Position numbers and translations under genes: made by a program. Shown one piece after another: positions 63,918 through 64,000 of a stretch of 64,000 nucleotides of DNA (the stretch's first letter is position 1; each line of letters begins with the position of its first letter). The notes beneath the pieces were generated by a model. It was not told where the DNA came from and did not search any database. It worked only from the letters and a program-made list of their open reading frames with translations. The DNA is from Actinokineospora enzanensis DSM 44649 (GTDB taxonomy: Bacteria > Actinomycetota > Actinomycetes > Mycobacteriales > Pseudonocardiaceae): positions 1-64,000 of the forward strand of contig NZ_KB894417.1 in the NCBI RefSeq assembly GCF_000374445.1, in the 5' to 3' direction.

Positions 63918-64000
63918 CGCCGCGGCGGCCCGTCTCGCGTGGCGGGCCGCCGCAGGATCGCCACTCACCGCGGCGGTCACGATCGCCCCCTCCACCAGGA
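63897..64000 (-). CDS. TetR-family regulator C-terminus, cut by window edge
   Basis: The minus strand encodes LVEGAIVTAAVSGDPAAARH followed by ARRAAAALGSGGA and a TAG at 63899-63897. LVEGAIVTAxxxGDP is typical of the last helices of LmrA/YxaF-type TetR regulators. It overlaps the META gene by 21 bp. Confidence 0.5.
   Translation of the reverse strand, partial: LVEGAIVTAAVSGDPAAARHARRAAAALGSGGA
63922..63953. terminator. Hairpin after the META lipoprotein gene
   Basis: GCGGCGGCCCG (63922-63932) pairs with CGGGCCGCCGC (63943-63953), five bases after the stop. It also lies inside the partial TetR-like frame, so it may be coincidental coding sequence. Confidence 0.5.

Overview
The window is very GC-rich DNA with short intergenic gaps, many GTG starts, Shine-Dalgarno sites of the GGAGG type, ATGA/GTGA stop-start overlaps and perfect GC-rich hairpins as terminators. 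Gene content (ECF sigma factor with a DGPF partner, Scr1-type XRE regulators with DUF5753, MmyB-type regulator, DUF6292, type VII secretion toxin, many DHA2 exporters) points to a filamentous actinomycete, most likely Pseudonocardiaceae. A methyl-accepting chemotaxis protein suggests a lineage with motile cells (Actinosynnema or Actinokineospora-like); this taxonomic guess is inference.

Layout. 1-9.7 kb: an edge-truncated transposase, a gene of unknown function, an ECF42-type sigma factor fused to a decayed tyrosine-recombinase domain with its DGPF partner, a DUF998 membrane protein, three XRE/TPR regulators, and an SDR/TetR divergent pair. 9.9-15 kb: a complete peptide/nickel-type ABC importer operon (binding protein, two permeases, fused double ATPase). 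15-18.7 kb: regulators, an exporter and a tautomerase. 19.4-30.7 kb: an eleven-gene, largely overlapping operon that looks like a biosynthetic cluster. A PsuG-type C-glycosidase and a HAD phosphatase sit first, followed by an exporter, VOC and cupin proteins, a membrane acyltransferase, an asparagine-synthetase-like amidotransferase, a PrpF-like isomerase, an acyl-CoA dehydrogenase-like flavoprotein and a dihydroorotase-like amidohydrolase. No pseudouridine kinase is present, so the pair resembles AlnA/AlnB (C-ribosylation in alnumycin biosynthesis) rather than pseudouridine catabolism; a C-nucleoside product is the leading hypothesis. Three genes of the operon carry a rare TTA codon.

30.7-31.8 kb is a non-coding array of about 145-bp repeats packed with DnaA-box-like 9-mers (TTRTCCACA), interrupted by an IS30-type remnant. 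Related elements recur in the intergenic gaps at 0.4, 42.6, 51.8, 53.9 and 58.5 kb. 31.9-42.6 kb holds DUF1990, a fatty-acid desaturase, DUF6292, a cold-shock protein, a P-loop NTPase-TPR protein with small neighbours, a Fic protein with a ruined active site, an exporter and an adenosine deaminase. 42.9-51.3 kb holds a TPR protein and a type VII secretion polymorphic-toxin locus: YbaB-like and EspC-like proteins, a 1544-residue toxin with a predicted nuclease C-terminus and three YezG-like immunity genes. 52-64 kb holds an extended SDR with altered catalytic residues, a DHFR-like protein, the chemotaxis receptor, an M20 dipeptidase, an exporter with a divergent ArsR-rhodanese regulator, a PPOX flavoprotein, a PhoD-like phosphatase, a META-domain lipoprotein and the edge of a TetR-like gene.

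All calls rest on reading translations and motifs by eye; no database search was run.
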